From Mesorhizobium sp. M7A.F.Ca.US.008.03.1.1 (GTDB lineage: Bacteria > Pseudomonadota > Alphaproteobacteria > Rhizobiales > Rhizobiaceae), in assembly GCF_003997495.1 (NCBI RefSeq), contig NZ_RZRU01000001.1, forward strand, positions 496,001 to 560,000: a stretch of 64,000 nt of DNA, in the 5' to 3' direction. Each line of letters starts with the position of its first letter. Position 1 is the first letter of the stretch. The position numbers were made by a program, and so were the translations under genes. Below the pieces are notes generated by a model. It did not search any database. It saw nothing but the letters and a program-made list of their open reading frames with translations, and was not told the DNA's origin. Below, piece by piece: positions 9,056 to 17,009 of this stretch.

Positions 9056-10360
9056 CTAGCTCGTCCCGTCCAGCCGGTCGCGCAGCATGCTCCAGCCGAG
9101 CAGCATGTTGGGCGCGTGCCGGAGCACGGCGTGGAACGGGATCGGCGCCGGCGCAGCAAAGGGCAGCGGCAGGTCGCGGGCGTCGGTTCCAGCGGCCCAC
9201 TCGGCGAGCACCTTGCCCATCGCCGTGGTCATGGCGATGCCGCGCCCGTTGCAGGCGCGGCCGGCGATCAGGTCTGGCCCGAGGTCGATCAGGTGCGGCA
9301 GGAAATCCGGTTCGACCGCTGCCATTCCCGACCAGCTGTAGGCAAGCGGCGGCAGATCGGGCAGGTCGAGATGCCGGCCAAGCCGCCGCCAGATCGACTG
9401 CGGTACGCGCGTATCGGCACCGGCGCCAAGGATATGCATGCCGCCGCTGATCAGCCGGTTTTCGGCGTCGAAGCGGAAGGTGAACAGATTGCGTCTGGTG
9501 TCGCCGACGCCTTGCCCGCCGGGAAGCAGCCGGCTGCGCACTTCACGAGGCACTGGCGCTGTCGCGATCTGGAAGACTTTCAGCGGAAAATAGGTTCGCT
9601 GCAATGACGGATTGAGGGACCAGCCATAGGCGTTGGTGGCGATCAGCACCTTTGCGGCGCGTACCGATCCTGCCGGTGTTTTCAGCATCCAACCATCGGC
9701 TATGCGATCAACCGAGGTGACGCGCGTCTGCTCGAAGATCTTCGCGCCGGCCTTCTCCGCCGCATCGGCAAGCCCGCGCGCATAGGCGACCGGATTGAGC
9801 ACGCCGCCGGAACGATCCATCCAGCCGCCGACATAGCCTGGCACGCCCGTCAGGGCTTCGATTTCCTGCCGATCCAATGTGACTGCCGGTCGGCCGCGCT
9901 GCGCCCATTGCCCGGCACGTGATTTGACCTTCTCGAAGGCGGCAGGCGAATGCGCCGGCTGGACCCATCCGTTCTGCACGGCGTCGCAGTCGATGCCGTG
10001 CTGCCGGATCAGGCGGAAAACCAGGTCGGCGCTGCGGGCGGCGAAATCGATCAGCCTGTCGCCGCGCGACGGTCCGAGATGGGCCAGTATGTCGACTGGA
10101 TCCATCTTGGCGAAGTTCGGCACGACAAAGCCCGCATTCCTGCCGGTCGCACCCCAGGCGATGAATTCGGCTTCGAGAACGGCGACGGAAAGGCCTTTGC
10201 CCGCCGCATGCAGCGCGGTTGAAAGGCCGGAAAACCCGCCGCCGACGATGGCGAGGTCCACATCGAGTCCGCTCTGCAGCGCCGGCCGGCCACGGCGATT
10301 GCGGCTGACCGCGTGCCAGAGCGAAGCGTCATGCGCCTCCTGCCGGATCGCGGCATTCAT
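9056..10360 (-). CDS. FAD-dependent amine/amino-acid oxidoreductase (DAO family)
   Basis: This 434-residue flavoprotein belongs to the D-amino-acid oxidase/glycine oxidase superfamily. The Rossmann dinucleotide motif VDLAIVGGGFSGLSTALHAA starts near residue 35, with GATGRNAGF (FAD contact) and a C-terminal ACNGRGIAMTTAMGKVLAEW flavin-binding run. Relatives such as PuuB and OrdL oxidise secondary or primary amines, releasing an aldehyde and ammonia or an amine. I use the ATG at 10360, which overlaps the livM-like stop by ATGA. Reading further upstream would only enter livM in another frame. As the last gene of a branched-chain-type importer operon it probably oxidises the imported amine or amino acid. 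The substrate is not determined. Confidence 0.85.
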   Translation of the reverse strand: MNAAIRQEAHDASLWHAVSRNRRGRPALQSGLDVDLAIVGGGFSGLSTALHAAGKGLSVAVLEAEFIAWGATGRNAGFVVPNFAKMDPVDILAHLGPSRGDRLIDFAARSADLVFRLIRQHGIDCDAVQNGWVQPAHSPAAFEKVKSRAGQWAQRGRPAVTLDRQEIEALTGVPGYVGGWMDRSGGVLNPVAYARGLADAAEKAGAKIFEQTRVTSVDRIADGWMLKTPAGSVRAAKVLIATNAYGWSLNPSLQRTYFPLKVFQIATAPVPREVRSRLLPGGQGVGDTRRNLFTFRFDAENRLISGGMHILGAGADTRVPQSIWRRLGRHLDLPDLPPLAYSWSGMAAVEPDFLPHLIDLGPDLIAGRACNGRGIAMTTAMGKVLAEWAAGTDARDLPLPFAAPAPIPFHAVLRHAPNMLLGWSMLRDRLDGTS

Positions 10361-11337
10361 GACGGGGAGATGCTCTTGGCCGTCGCTACCTTCGCCCGCT
10401 TGCCAAACCACGGCCGCCGCGGCCTGTCGCCGAGCAGGCCGTTCGGCCGGATCAGCAGGATGACGCAGAGCATGACGCCGATCGCGGCGATCTGTAGCGC
10501 GGCGGCGCGCGCCTGCTGTTCCGGCGGGAACAGGATGCTGGTCAGCGTGCCTGATCCGGCCCATATCGCCCACACAAGGATGCTGCCGATGACGGCGCCG
10601 AGATTGCTGCCGGAGCCGCCGACGATCAGCATTACCCAGACCTGGAAGGTCAGGATCGGCAGGTAATTGTCCGGCGCGATGAAGCCGGTGAAATGCGCCT
10701 GCAGCGCGCCGGCCAGTGCCATGATGGCGCCGCCGACGGCAAAGGCTTGGACGCGATAGAAACGCGCGCTCTTGCCAAGCGAGATCGCCGCCCGCTCATC
10801 CTCGCGCAGCGCCTTCAAGACACGTCCCCACGGGCTGCGCGACAGGTGCTCCAAAGCGAGATAGGCGATCAGTGTGACGACCGAGACCACTGCAAGGTTG
10901 GACAGGTTGAACAGCAGCGGCGTCTCGGCAAGGCTGCCGAAGGGGCGCGGGATGAAACCGATGCCGAACGGCCCGCCGGTCAGCTTCTGCGCGTTGAGCG
11001 CGACCAGTTGCACGACGACGGCGACGCCGAAGGTGGTGATCGCCAGATAGTCGGATCTGAGCCGCAGCGTCGCCATGCCGGTTAGCGCCGCGGCGATGCC
11101 GCCGACGACCATGGCGCCGAGCCAGCCGACAAGGATCGGCAGGCCGAAGCCGCCAAGCCGCGCAGCATCGTCCGGAGTGGTCAGCAGCGCCGAGGTGTAG
11201 GCGCCGATGGCGACGAAGCCGGCGAGGCCGACATTGAACAGGCCGGTCAGCCCCCATTGCAGGTTGAGCCCCAGCGTGACCAGCGAAAAGATCAGCGCGG
11301 TGGTCAGGAAGAAGGCGCCGTAGCCGAGCAGATCCAT
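10357..11337 (-). CDS. livM: Branched-chain-type ABC transporter permease (LivM-like)
   Basis: This is a 326-residue inner-membrane permease of the LivM group. It has eight to ten hydrophobic segments and the family signatures GLNLQWGLTGLFNVGLAGFVAIGAYTSALL near the N terminus, LALREDERAAISLGKS-like cytoplasmic loop (here LKALREDERAAISLGKS) and VGGSGSNLGAVIGSILV. The start at 11337 shares one base with the LivH stop (TGATG), and its own stop overlaps the FAD oxidoreductase start by ATGA. The longer upstream frame is not coding. It pairs with LivH to form the channel. The ligand need not be leucine or valine, as many rhizobial systems of this family take amides, aromatics or other amino acids. 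Confidence 0.9.
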   Translation of the reverse strand: MDLLGYGAFFLTTALIFSLVTLGLNLQWGLTGLFNVGLAGFVAIGAYTSALLTTPDDAARLGGFGLPILVGWLGAMVVGGIAAALTGMATLRLRSDYLAITTFGVAVVVQLVALNAQKLTGGPFGIGFIPRPFGSLAETPLLFNLSNLAVVSVVTLIAYLALEHLSRSPWGRVLKALREDERAAISLGKSARFYRVQAFAVGGAIMALAGALQAHFTGFIAPDNYLPILTFQVWVMLIVGGSGSNLGAVIGSILVWAIWAGSGTLTSILFPPEQQARAAALQIAAIGVMLCVILLIRPNGLLGDRPRRPWFGKRAKVATAKSISPS

Positions 11338-12245
11338 CAGCGTTCCCTCACACCAAACAGGCCGATCGGCCGCACGAACAGCACCGCCATCAGGATGATG
11401 AAGGAGACGGCGGCGCGCCACTCGGCGCCGATCAGTTGCACGGCACCGGCTTCGGCGAGCCCGATGATCAGGCCGCCGAGCACCGCGCCGGGGATGCTGC
11501 CGATGCCGCCGAGAATGGCGGCGGCAAACATCGGCAGCAGCATGTCGAAGCCCATGAACGGGCGGATCTGCACCAGAATGCCGATCATCACGCCGGCGAC
11601 GCAAGCCAGCGCGCCGCCGATGATCCAGGTGACGCGCACCACGCTGGCGACGTCGATGCCGACGATGCGGGCCAGTGCAGCGTTCTGGCTCAACGCTTGC
11701 ATCGAGCGGCCGGTCTGCGTGCGCGTCATCAACAGATGCACGCCGAGCACGAGCACGGCGGTCAGCAATAGCAGCGCGATCTGGTCGGGCGTGATGCGGA
11801 TGCCGAAGCCGACCGGCATGGCGATCTGGATCGCCCGGCTGAAATAGGTCGGCCGCGAGGTGAAAGTGAATTCGAGCAAGCTCCTCAGCGCCATCGAGGC
11901 GCCGAAGCTCGCCATCACCACGATGATCGCCTGGCCTTGCGAACGAAGCCGCGAAAACAGCACTCTGTCGAGCAGCAGCGCCAGCAAAGCGGTGAACGCC
12001 ATGCCGACGACCAGCGCGACAATCAGTGGCCAGCCGAAGGACAGCGGTGCGATCGGGGCCACCTTCCCGAATGTTGCGCCGATGGCGCCGACGACGGCCA
12101 GCGTCGCATAGGTGCCCCAGGCCATGAAGTCGCCATGGGCGAAGTTCGAGAAGCGCAAGATCGAATAGGTGAGCGTCACGCCAATGGCGCCCAAGCCGAT
12201 CATCGAACCCGTCAGCAATCCGTCGACGACAAATTGCAGGCTCAT
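11337..12245 (-). CDS. livH: Branched-chain-type ABC transporter permease (LivH-like)
   Basis: The 302-residue inner-membrane protein has the LivH pattern: an N-terminal GLLTGSMIGLGAIGVTLTYSILRFSNFAHGDFMAWGTY segment, then MASFGASMALRSLLEF, the conserved loop QTGRSMQALSQNAALARIVGID that contacts the ATPases, and the GGIGSIPGAVLGGLIIGLAE segment. I take the ATG at 12245, which overlaps the stop of the LivF gene by ATGA; 24 further upstream codons are open but lie inside livF. It forms the translocation pore with LivM. All genes of the operon from livG to the FAD oxidoreductase touch or overlap, which indicates a single transcript with coupled translation. Confidence 0.9.
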   Translation of the reverse strand: MSLQFVVDGLLTGSMIGLGAIGVTLTYSILRFSNFAHGDFMAWGTYATLAVVGAIGATFGKVAPIAPLSFGWPLIVALVVGMAFTALLALLLDRVLFSRLRSQGQAIIVVMASFGASMALRSLLEFTFTSRPTYFSRAIQIAMPVGFGIRITPDQIALLLLTAVLVLGVHLLMTRTQTGRSMQALSQNAALARIVGIDVASVVRVTWIIGGALACVAGVMIGILVQIRPFMGFDMLLPMFAAAILGGIGSIPGAVLGGLIIGLAEAGAVQLIGAEWRAAVSFIILMAVLFVRPIGLFGVRER

Positions 12246-12991
12246 GCCGCGCTTCCTCCTTCGGACTTGAGCGGGCGCTGGCCGAGATAGAGTTCGGCGA
12301 CGACCGGATCGTTCCACAGTTCGGAGGCAATGCCCTCGTGCCGGTCCTTGCCCTCGACCAGCACATAGGCGCGGTCACCGATGGCGAGCGCCGCCTTGGC
12401 ATTCTGCTCGACCAACAGGATGGTGACGCCGGACTTGCGAATGTCGGCCAGCATCTCGAACACCATCGAAACGAATTTCGGCGACAGGCCGGCCGACGGC
12501 TCGTCGAGCACCAGCACCTTGGGGTGGACAATCAGTGCGCGGGCGACGGCCAGCATCTGCCGCTGCCCGCCCGACAAATTGCCGGCGGCGGTGCGGCGCT
12601 GGCGGACAAGGTCGGGGAAGGCGGCATACATTTCCTCGATGCGGCCGGGGATTTCGCGCCGCTCGAGGATGCCGCAGGCAACCCTGAGATTGTCCTCGAC
12701 CGACATCAGCGGGAAGATGTTTTCGGTCTGCGGCACGAAAGCCAGCCCAAGGCGTACCATGGTGTGCGCGGGGGCGGCCGTGATGTCCCTGCCGTCCAGA
12801 AACACCGTGCCGCGGGTGATTGGGACGAGGCCGGCGATGGCCTTGATGAAGCTCGACTTGCCGGCGCCGTTGGGGCCGAGCACGACGACGATCTCACCCT
12901 TGGCGACGGTGATCGAGGCGCCGCGCACGATCGGCACGCCGGGCTCGTAACCGGCTTCGAGGTCGCGGACTTCGAGGACGGTCTCGCTCAT
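12242..12991 (-). CDS. livF: Branched-chain-type ABC transporter ATP-binding protein (LivF-like)
   Basis: The 249-residue ABC ATPase carries Walker A GPNGAGKSS (residues 39-47), the signature LSGGQRQML, Walker B VLVLDEPSAGLSP and the switch histidine-region ILLVEQNAKAAL. The VEQN form and GLSP after Walker B are typical of LivF rather than LivG. The ATG at 12991 overlaps the LivG stop (ATGA), and the gene's own stop overlaps livH the same way. It hydrolyses ATP on the cytoplasmic face to drive uptake together with LivG. Confidence 0.92.
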   Translation of the reverse strand: MSETVLEVRDLEAGYEPGVPIVRGASITVAKGEIVVVLGPNGAGKSSFIKAIAGLVPITRGTVFLDGRDITAAPAHTMVRLGLAFVPQTENIFPLMSVEDNLRVACGILERREIPGRIEEMYAAFPDLVRQRRTAAGNLSGGQRQMLAVARALIVHPKVLVLDEPSAGLSPKFVSMVFEMLADIRKSGVTILLVEQNAKAALAIGDRAYVLVEGKDRHEGIASELWNDPVVAELYLGQRPLKSEGGSAA

Positions 12992-13788
12992 GCCGCTCCT
13001 CCGAGATAGGCCTCGATGACACGCGGGTCGCGAGCGACTTGTTCCGCCGTGCCTTCGCTGAGCAACTGGCCGCTCGCCATGACGAGAACGCGATGGCAGA
13101 GCCGTGTCACCATGTCGATGTTGTGCTCGATCAGCAGGAAGGTGATGCCGCGCGCATTGATGTCGCGGATGCGGTCGATGATGACTTCGAGCAGCGTCGC
13201 GTTGACGCCCGCCGCCGGTTCGTCGAGCAGGATGATCGCCGGGTCGGCCATCATCACGCGGGCGAGTTCGAGCAGCTTGCGCTGGCCGCCGGAAAGCACG
13301 CGCGCCGGCTCCTGCGCGAGATGGGTGAGGGTGACCAGTTCCAGCAGTTTGAGCGCCTTTGCCCTGGCGGCTCTTTCCTGCGCCGCCACCCGCCATGGCG
13401 TGACGAAATTGGCGAGCAGCTTTTCGCCGGCCTGGCCCTGTGCCGCCAGCATGATGTTTTCGATCAGCGTCAGATTGGGCAGCGGGCGGGGAATCTGAAA
13501 AGTGCGGCCAAGGCCACGACCGATGCGCAGATGTGCGGCTTCGCCCGAGACTGGCGTGCCGTTGAGAAGGATTTCGCCGCTGGTCGGCAATATGCTGCCG
13601 GCGAGCAGATCGAACATCGTCGTCTTGCCGGCGCCGTTCGGTCCGATGAGGCCAAGGATTTCTCCCGCTTTGACGTCGAAGGAGACATCGTTGACGGCGA
13701 CGAGGCCGCCGAACCGCCTGACGACATTTTTCGCCGTCAGAACTGGCGCGCGGGTCTCCTGCTTTTGCCTTTCGGCTGACTCGCTCAT
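12988..13788 (-). CDS. livG: Branched-chain-type ABC transporter ATP-binding protein (LivG-like)
   Basis: This 266-residue ABC ATPase has Walker [10 protein letters not shown] (about residues 49-57), signature [13 protein letters not shown], Walker [13 protein letters not shown] and [13 protein letters not shown], the LIEHN form being typical of LivG. The ATG at 13788 has AGAGGG four bases upstream; a TTG one codon earlier is less likely. It is the first gene of the minus-strand importer operon and faces a GntR gene across about 125 bases. That gap contains paired GATC palindromes which may control both directions. The matching binding protein is probably the one encoded at the far end of the divergent operon. 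Confidence 0.92.
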   Translation of the reverse strand: MSESAERQKQETRAPVLTAKNVVRRFGGLVAVNDVSFDVKAGEILGLIGPNGAGKTTMFDLLAGSILPTSGEILLNGTPVSGEAAHLRIGRGLGRTFQIPRPLPNLTLIENIMLAAQGQAGEKLLANFVTPWRVAAQERAARAKALKLLELVTLTHLAQEPARVLSGGQRKLLELARVMMADPAIILLDEPAAGVNATLLEVIIDRIRDINARGITFLLIEHNIDMVTRLCHRVLVMASGQLLSEGTAEQVARDPRVIEAYLGGAA

Positions 13789-13835
13789 CAAACCCTCTGG
13801 CCGAAGACGATCGTTGCCGTCTCCTGATTATGATT

Positions 13836-13860
13836 TGTGATCACACTTGCTTTGATCACG
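13836..13860. promoter_or_regulatory. Candidate GntR operator: twin GATC palindromes
   Basis: In the gap between divergent livG and a GntR gene lies the perfect palindrome TGTGATCACA (13836-13845), followed by a second TGATCA core with flanking C (13853-13859). The two centres are 15 bases apart. Symmetric sites in a gap of this kind usually bind the regulator encoded next to them. No in-sequence proof of binding is possible. Confidence 0.45.
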
Positions 13861-13914
13861 CTATTCGGCTTTAATTTCATCCGCAAGCCGAAAACCGGCC
13901 AAGAACGGAATTCC

Positions 13915-14649
13915 ATGCAAAAGGCTGCCATCGAAAAGAACAACGAGGCGATCGCGGCCCAGCTTGCGCCGGTCGGCCGCGAAACGGTGCAGGACCGCGT
14001 CTACTCCGAACTGCGCCGTGCCCTGATCGGCGGCCTGTTCGAGCCGAGCCAGGTGCTGACCATCCGTGGCTTGGCTGACGCTTTGGTCACCTCGACCATG
14101 CCGGTGCGCGAAGCGCTCGGCCGGCTGATCACGGAAAAGGCGCTGGAGGCGCTGCCCAACCGTTCGGTGCGCGTGCCGCCGATCACGCTGGAACGCCTCG
14201 ATGATCTCTTGCGCGCCCGCATCCTGATCGAGGGCGAGGCGATCGCGCTTGCCGCCGCCCGCATGGGGCCGCGCCAGATCGCCACCATCGAGACCATTCT
14301 CGGCGAATGGGACGAGATGCGGGCGCTGAAGCACAAGAAGGACGTCGATCGCGAAGTGACGCTCAACCAGAGCTTTCACTTCGAAATCTACCGCTCCTGC
14401 GGTTCGGCCGTGCTGATCCCGATGATCGAGAGCCTGTGGCTGCAATCGGGCCCCTGCATTCGTGTCGCCATCTATGCCTTCTCGGAAGCCGGCGAAGTCG
14501 ACACCGCCCAGTATCACCGCCGCATCGTCACGGCGCTGTCCACACAAGATGCGCAGACCGCGCGCGAGGCGCTGGTCGCCGACATCAGCCGCCCCTTCAC
14601 CTTCCTGCGCAGCAAGCTGCAGGCAGCCGCCGCGAAAGACCAGACATGA
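13915..14649 (+). CDS. GntR family regulator (FCD subfamily)
   Basis: This 244-residue regulator has an N-terminal winged helix (QDRVYSELRRALIGGLFEPSQVLTIRGLADALVTSTMPVREALGRL) and an FCD effector domain with LNQSFHFEIYRSCG and QYHRRIVTALS. I use the ATG at 13915. The 26 extra codons upstream run through the presumed operator and are not protein-like. Its stop overlaps the start of the DUF3830 gene (ATGA), so it is co-transcribed with the enzymes and the binding protein that follow. It sits between the two halves of the importer system and is the obvious candidate to control both. The ligand is unknown. Confidence 0.88.
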   Translation: MQKAAIEKNNEAIAAQLAPVGRETVQDRVYSELRRALIGGLFEPSQVLTIRGLADALVTSTMPVREALGRLITEKALEALPNRSVRVPPITLERLDDLLRARILIEGEAIALAAARMGPRQIATIETILGEWDEMRALKHKKDVDREVTLNQSFHFEIYRSCGSAVLIPMIESLWLQSGPCIRVAIYAFSEAGEVDTAQYHRRIVTALSTQDAQTAREALVADISRPFTFLRSKLQAAAAKDQT

Positions 14650-15128
14650 CCGCCATCAGGATCACCGAGCCGCGCTCACAGCTTTCCGTCACCGCGCTGT
14701 TGCTGCCCGAGAAGGCCCCGGAAAACGCTGCCTTCCTCTTGGCCTATCTCGGCACGCCACGTGTCGTCCCGGGCATCCATGCGATGTGGACAGGGCCGGA
14801 AATCTCCTGTCCGGTTCCATCAGCCGATCTCGAGGGCCAGGCCTATGCCAGGCCGTTGCCAGCCGAGAACGCGACGCTGACGCCGCAGCCGGGCGACATC
14901 GTGCTGTCCTATGTGCCGCCACGCATGTGGGGCGGCAATCCCAATGCGATCTTCGACATCGGCCTCTATTACGGACAGGGCGCGCGGCTTTTGTTCCCGA
15001 TCGGCTGGTTGGCCGGCAGCGTGGTGGCGCAAGTGCGTGGCGAAGAGCGCGATCAATTCGCCGCCGCATGCGGTGTCATCCGCCGCAACGGCGCCTGCGA
15101 TGTCACCTTCAGCCTGGTGGAGGCCTGA
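14646..15128 (+). CDS. DUF3830 family protein
   Basis: The 160-residue protein matches what I recall of the DUF3830 family, small cyclophilin-like proteins of unknown role. The recognisable part is PGDIVLSYVPPRMWGGNPNAIFDIGLYYGQGARLLFPIGW near residues 78-117. No signal peptide or membrane segment is visible, so it should be cytoplasmic. It starts within the stop of the GntR gene (ATGA) and is followed one base later by another small conserved gene. Its place in an importer/catabolic operon suggests a role with the imported compound, but I can assign no reaction. Confidence 0.68.
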   Translation: MTAIRITEPRSQLSVTALLLPEKAPENAAFLLAYLGTPRVVPGIHAMWTGPEISCPVPSADLEGQAYARPLPAENATLTPQPGDIVLSYVPPRMWGGNPNAIFDIGLYYGQGARLLFPIGWLAGSVVAQVRGEERDQFAAACGVIRRNGACDVTFSLVEA

Positions 15129-15129
15129 A

Positions 15130-15483
15130 ATGGCCGACGACAGTTTCGAGCTGTTCGATCTTCGCGTCGAGGCGGTCATTCCTGAGGGCAAGCCGATCTA
15201 TTGCGGCGCCAAGGCCGGCGACTATTTCGAGCTCAAGGGCGAGATGCTGTCGATGCCGGCAGGGCAGGGGTTTTCGATTTATTCGCTCGCCGCCGTCTTG
15301 CCGCTGCTGGCGGCCAAGCAGCGCCCGACCCACCCGAACGACTGGATGACATCGGACGCCGAGATCGCTTGTCCCGATCCCAATTGCGCCAGCCGCCTCC
15401 GGATTGTCAGGGTGGCCAAGCGACGGTTCAGCCACGCCGAGACCACGGCGGTGCCGCTGCCGAAGGAGGATGACCTGACATGA
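15130..15483 (+). CDS. TIGR04076 family protein
   Basis: The 117-residue product resembles the TIGR04076 family: a short domain beginning VEAVIPEGKPIYCGAKAGDYFELKG, a middle SIYSLAAVLPLLAAKQR, and a cysteine-bearing end IACPDPNCASRLRIVRV. Three cysteines (one in YCGAK, two in CPDPNC) could bind a metal. Function is unknown in the family. It lies one base after the DUF3830 stop, and its own stop overlaps the aldo/keto reductase start by ATGA, so the three must be made together. Confidence 0.65.
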   Translation: MADDSFELFDLRVEAVIPEGKPIYCGAKAGDYFELKGEMLSMPAGQGFSIYSLAAVLPLLAAKQRPTHPNDWMTSDAEIACPDPNCASRLRIVRVAKRRFSHAETTAVPLPKEDDLT

Positions 15484-16535
15484 CCGCCAAGACCTTCGAC
15501 CTCGGCCCCGGCTACACCATCTCGCGCGTCATCCGCGGCGGCTGGCAGTTGGCTGGCGGCCACGGCGCCATTGACCGCGGCCAGGCGGTAGCCGACCTGA
15601 TCGCCACCTTCGATGCCGGCATCTGGACCTATGATTGCGCAGACATCTACACCGGTGTCGAAGAACTCATAGGCGCGGCGCGTCTGCGGCTGGCCAGCGA
15701 GCGCGGTCTCGACGTCGCGGCCAGGATGAAGGTGCACACCAAGCTGGTGCCGGACCTCGAACGGCTGGCCAGCATAAGCCGCGATTACATCAGGGGCATC
15801 GTCGACCAGTCGCTGCGGCGGCTGAAGACCGAACGGCTCGATCTCGTTCAGTTCCACTGGTGGGACTATGCGCAACCTCGCTATGTCGAGGCGATGGGCT
15901 GGCTCGACGAGCTTCGGCTGGAAGGCAAGGTGCGCAATCTCGGCGCCACCAATTTCGACACGCCGCGGCTGGCCGAAATTCTGGCGGCCGGCATCCCTCT
16001 TGTCAGCCAGCAGCTGCAATATTCGGTGCTCGACCAGCGGCCCGGCAACAGCCTTGCCGCACTCGCAAAGCAGAACGGCGTCTCCTTCCTCTGCTACGGC
16101 TCGGTGGCCGGCGGCTTCCTCAGCGACAAATGGCTCGGTGCGGTCGAGCCCGCCACGCCGCTCGAAAACCGCTCGCTGGTCAAATACAAGCTGATCATCG
16201 ATGATTTCGGTGGCTGGGACCTGTTTCAGCACTTGCTTCAGGCGCTGAAGGCCGTTGGCGACCGCCACGGCGTCGATATCGCCACCATCGCCAGCGCTTG
16301 GGTGCTGGAGCAGCCGCAAGTGGCGGCCGTCATCGTCGGTGCCCGCAATCAGGCGCATGCGCTGGCCAATGCGAAAATCATGGACGTTGCGCTCGACGCC
16401 GAGGACCGGGCGCGGATTGCGGCCGTCATCGCGCAAGGCACCAGCCTCGAGGGTGATGTCTACACGCTCGAGCGCGACCGCCGCGGTCGCCACGGTTCGA
16501 TCATGCATTACAACCTCAATGCGGGGAAGAAATGA
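15480..16535 (+). CDS. Aldo/keto reductase
   Basis: The 351-residue TIM-barrel oxidoreductase has the aldo/keto reductase tetrad: Asp52 and Tyr57 in YDCADIY, Lys88 in KVHTK and a His in VQFHWWDY. The NADPH-binding C-terminal part is seen in VAAVIVGARNQAHALANAK. It would reduce a carbonyl, or oxidise an alcohol, of the imported substrate or a breakdown product. Its start overlaps the previous stop and its stop overlaps the next start, both by ATGA. The long C-terminal tail after the barrel (about 40 residues ending HYNLNAGKK) is basic and not typical of the shorter family members. Confidence 0.88.
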   Translation: MTAKTFDLGPGYTISRVIRGGWQLAGGHGAIDRGQAVADLIATFDAGIWTYDCADIYTGVEELIGAARLRLASERGLDVAARMKVHTKLVPDLERLASISRDYIRGIVDQSLRRLKTERLDLVQFHWWDYAQPRYVEAMGWLDELRLEGKVRNLGATNFDTPRLAEILAAGIPLVSQQLQYSVLDQRPGNSLAALAKQNGVSFLCYGSVAGGFLSDKWLGAVEPATPLENRSLVKYKLIIDDFGGWDLFQHLLQALKAVGDRHGVDIATIASAWVLEQPQVAAVIVGARNQAHALANAKIMDVALDAEDRARIAAVIAQGTSLEGDVYTLERDRRGRHGSIMHYNLNAGKK

Positions 16536-16960
16536 GCGGCGAACCCTCCCTGTTTTCACGCGCAAGTGCCGAAATCATCGACCTGCACCGCTTCTTTGTC
16601 GACTGGTTCGTTGCCGCGCGCGCCAACACGGTAGATTTCGGCCGCTTCGAACGCGCGATGGGCGAAGACCTCAGCATGGTGGCGCCGGACGGGCAGGCCC
16701 TCGATCGCGAAGCGGTCGTCGACCATGTCCGCTCAAGCCGCGCCTCTTGCGACGACGGTTTTGCCATTTCGATCGAGGATATCCGGCCCGGCTGGCAGGA
16801 CGCCGATACCATCGTCGTCCTTTATGTCGAAGCGCAGCTGCGCGCAGGCAAGCACAGCCGCCGCCAGTCGAGCGCCGTCTTCACCACCAGTTCATCGGCG
16901 CCCAACGGCGTCGAATGGCGACATCTGCATGAAACCTGGCTGCAGGTGCCGGAACGCTGA
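16532..16960 (+). CDS. NTF2/SnoaL-like protein of unknown function
   Basis: The 142-residue protein has the secondary-structure feel of an NTF2-like or DUF4440 domain: helix LHRFFVDWFVAARANTVDFGRFERAMGEDLSMVAPDG, then a beta-rich half TIVVLYVEAQLRAGKHSRRQSSAVFTTSS and HLHETWLQV. Such small cone-shaped domains act as hydratases, isomerases or binding proteins. I cannot name a reaction. It overlaps the aldo/keto reductase stop (ATGA) and lies 49 bases before the binding protein gene. Confidence 0.62.
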   Translation: MSGEPSLFSRASAEIIDLHRFFVDWFVAARANTVDFGRFERAMGEDLSMVAPDGQALDREAVVDHVRSSRASCDDGFAISIEDIRPGWQDADTIVVLYVEAQLRAGKHSRRQSSAVFTTSSSAPNGVEWRHLHETWLQVPER

Positions 16961-17009
16961 AACAGGTTCCAGAGATCAAATACAGTTGAGTAACGAAAGG
17001 GGAACAACA

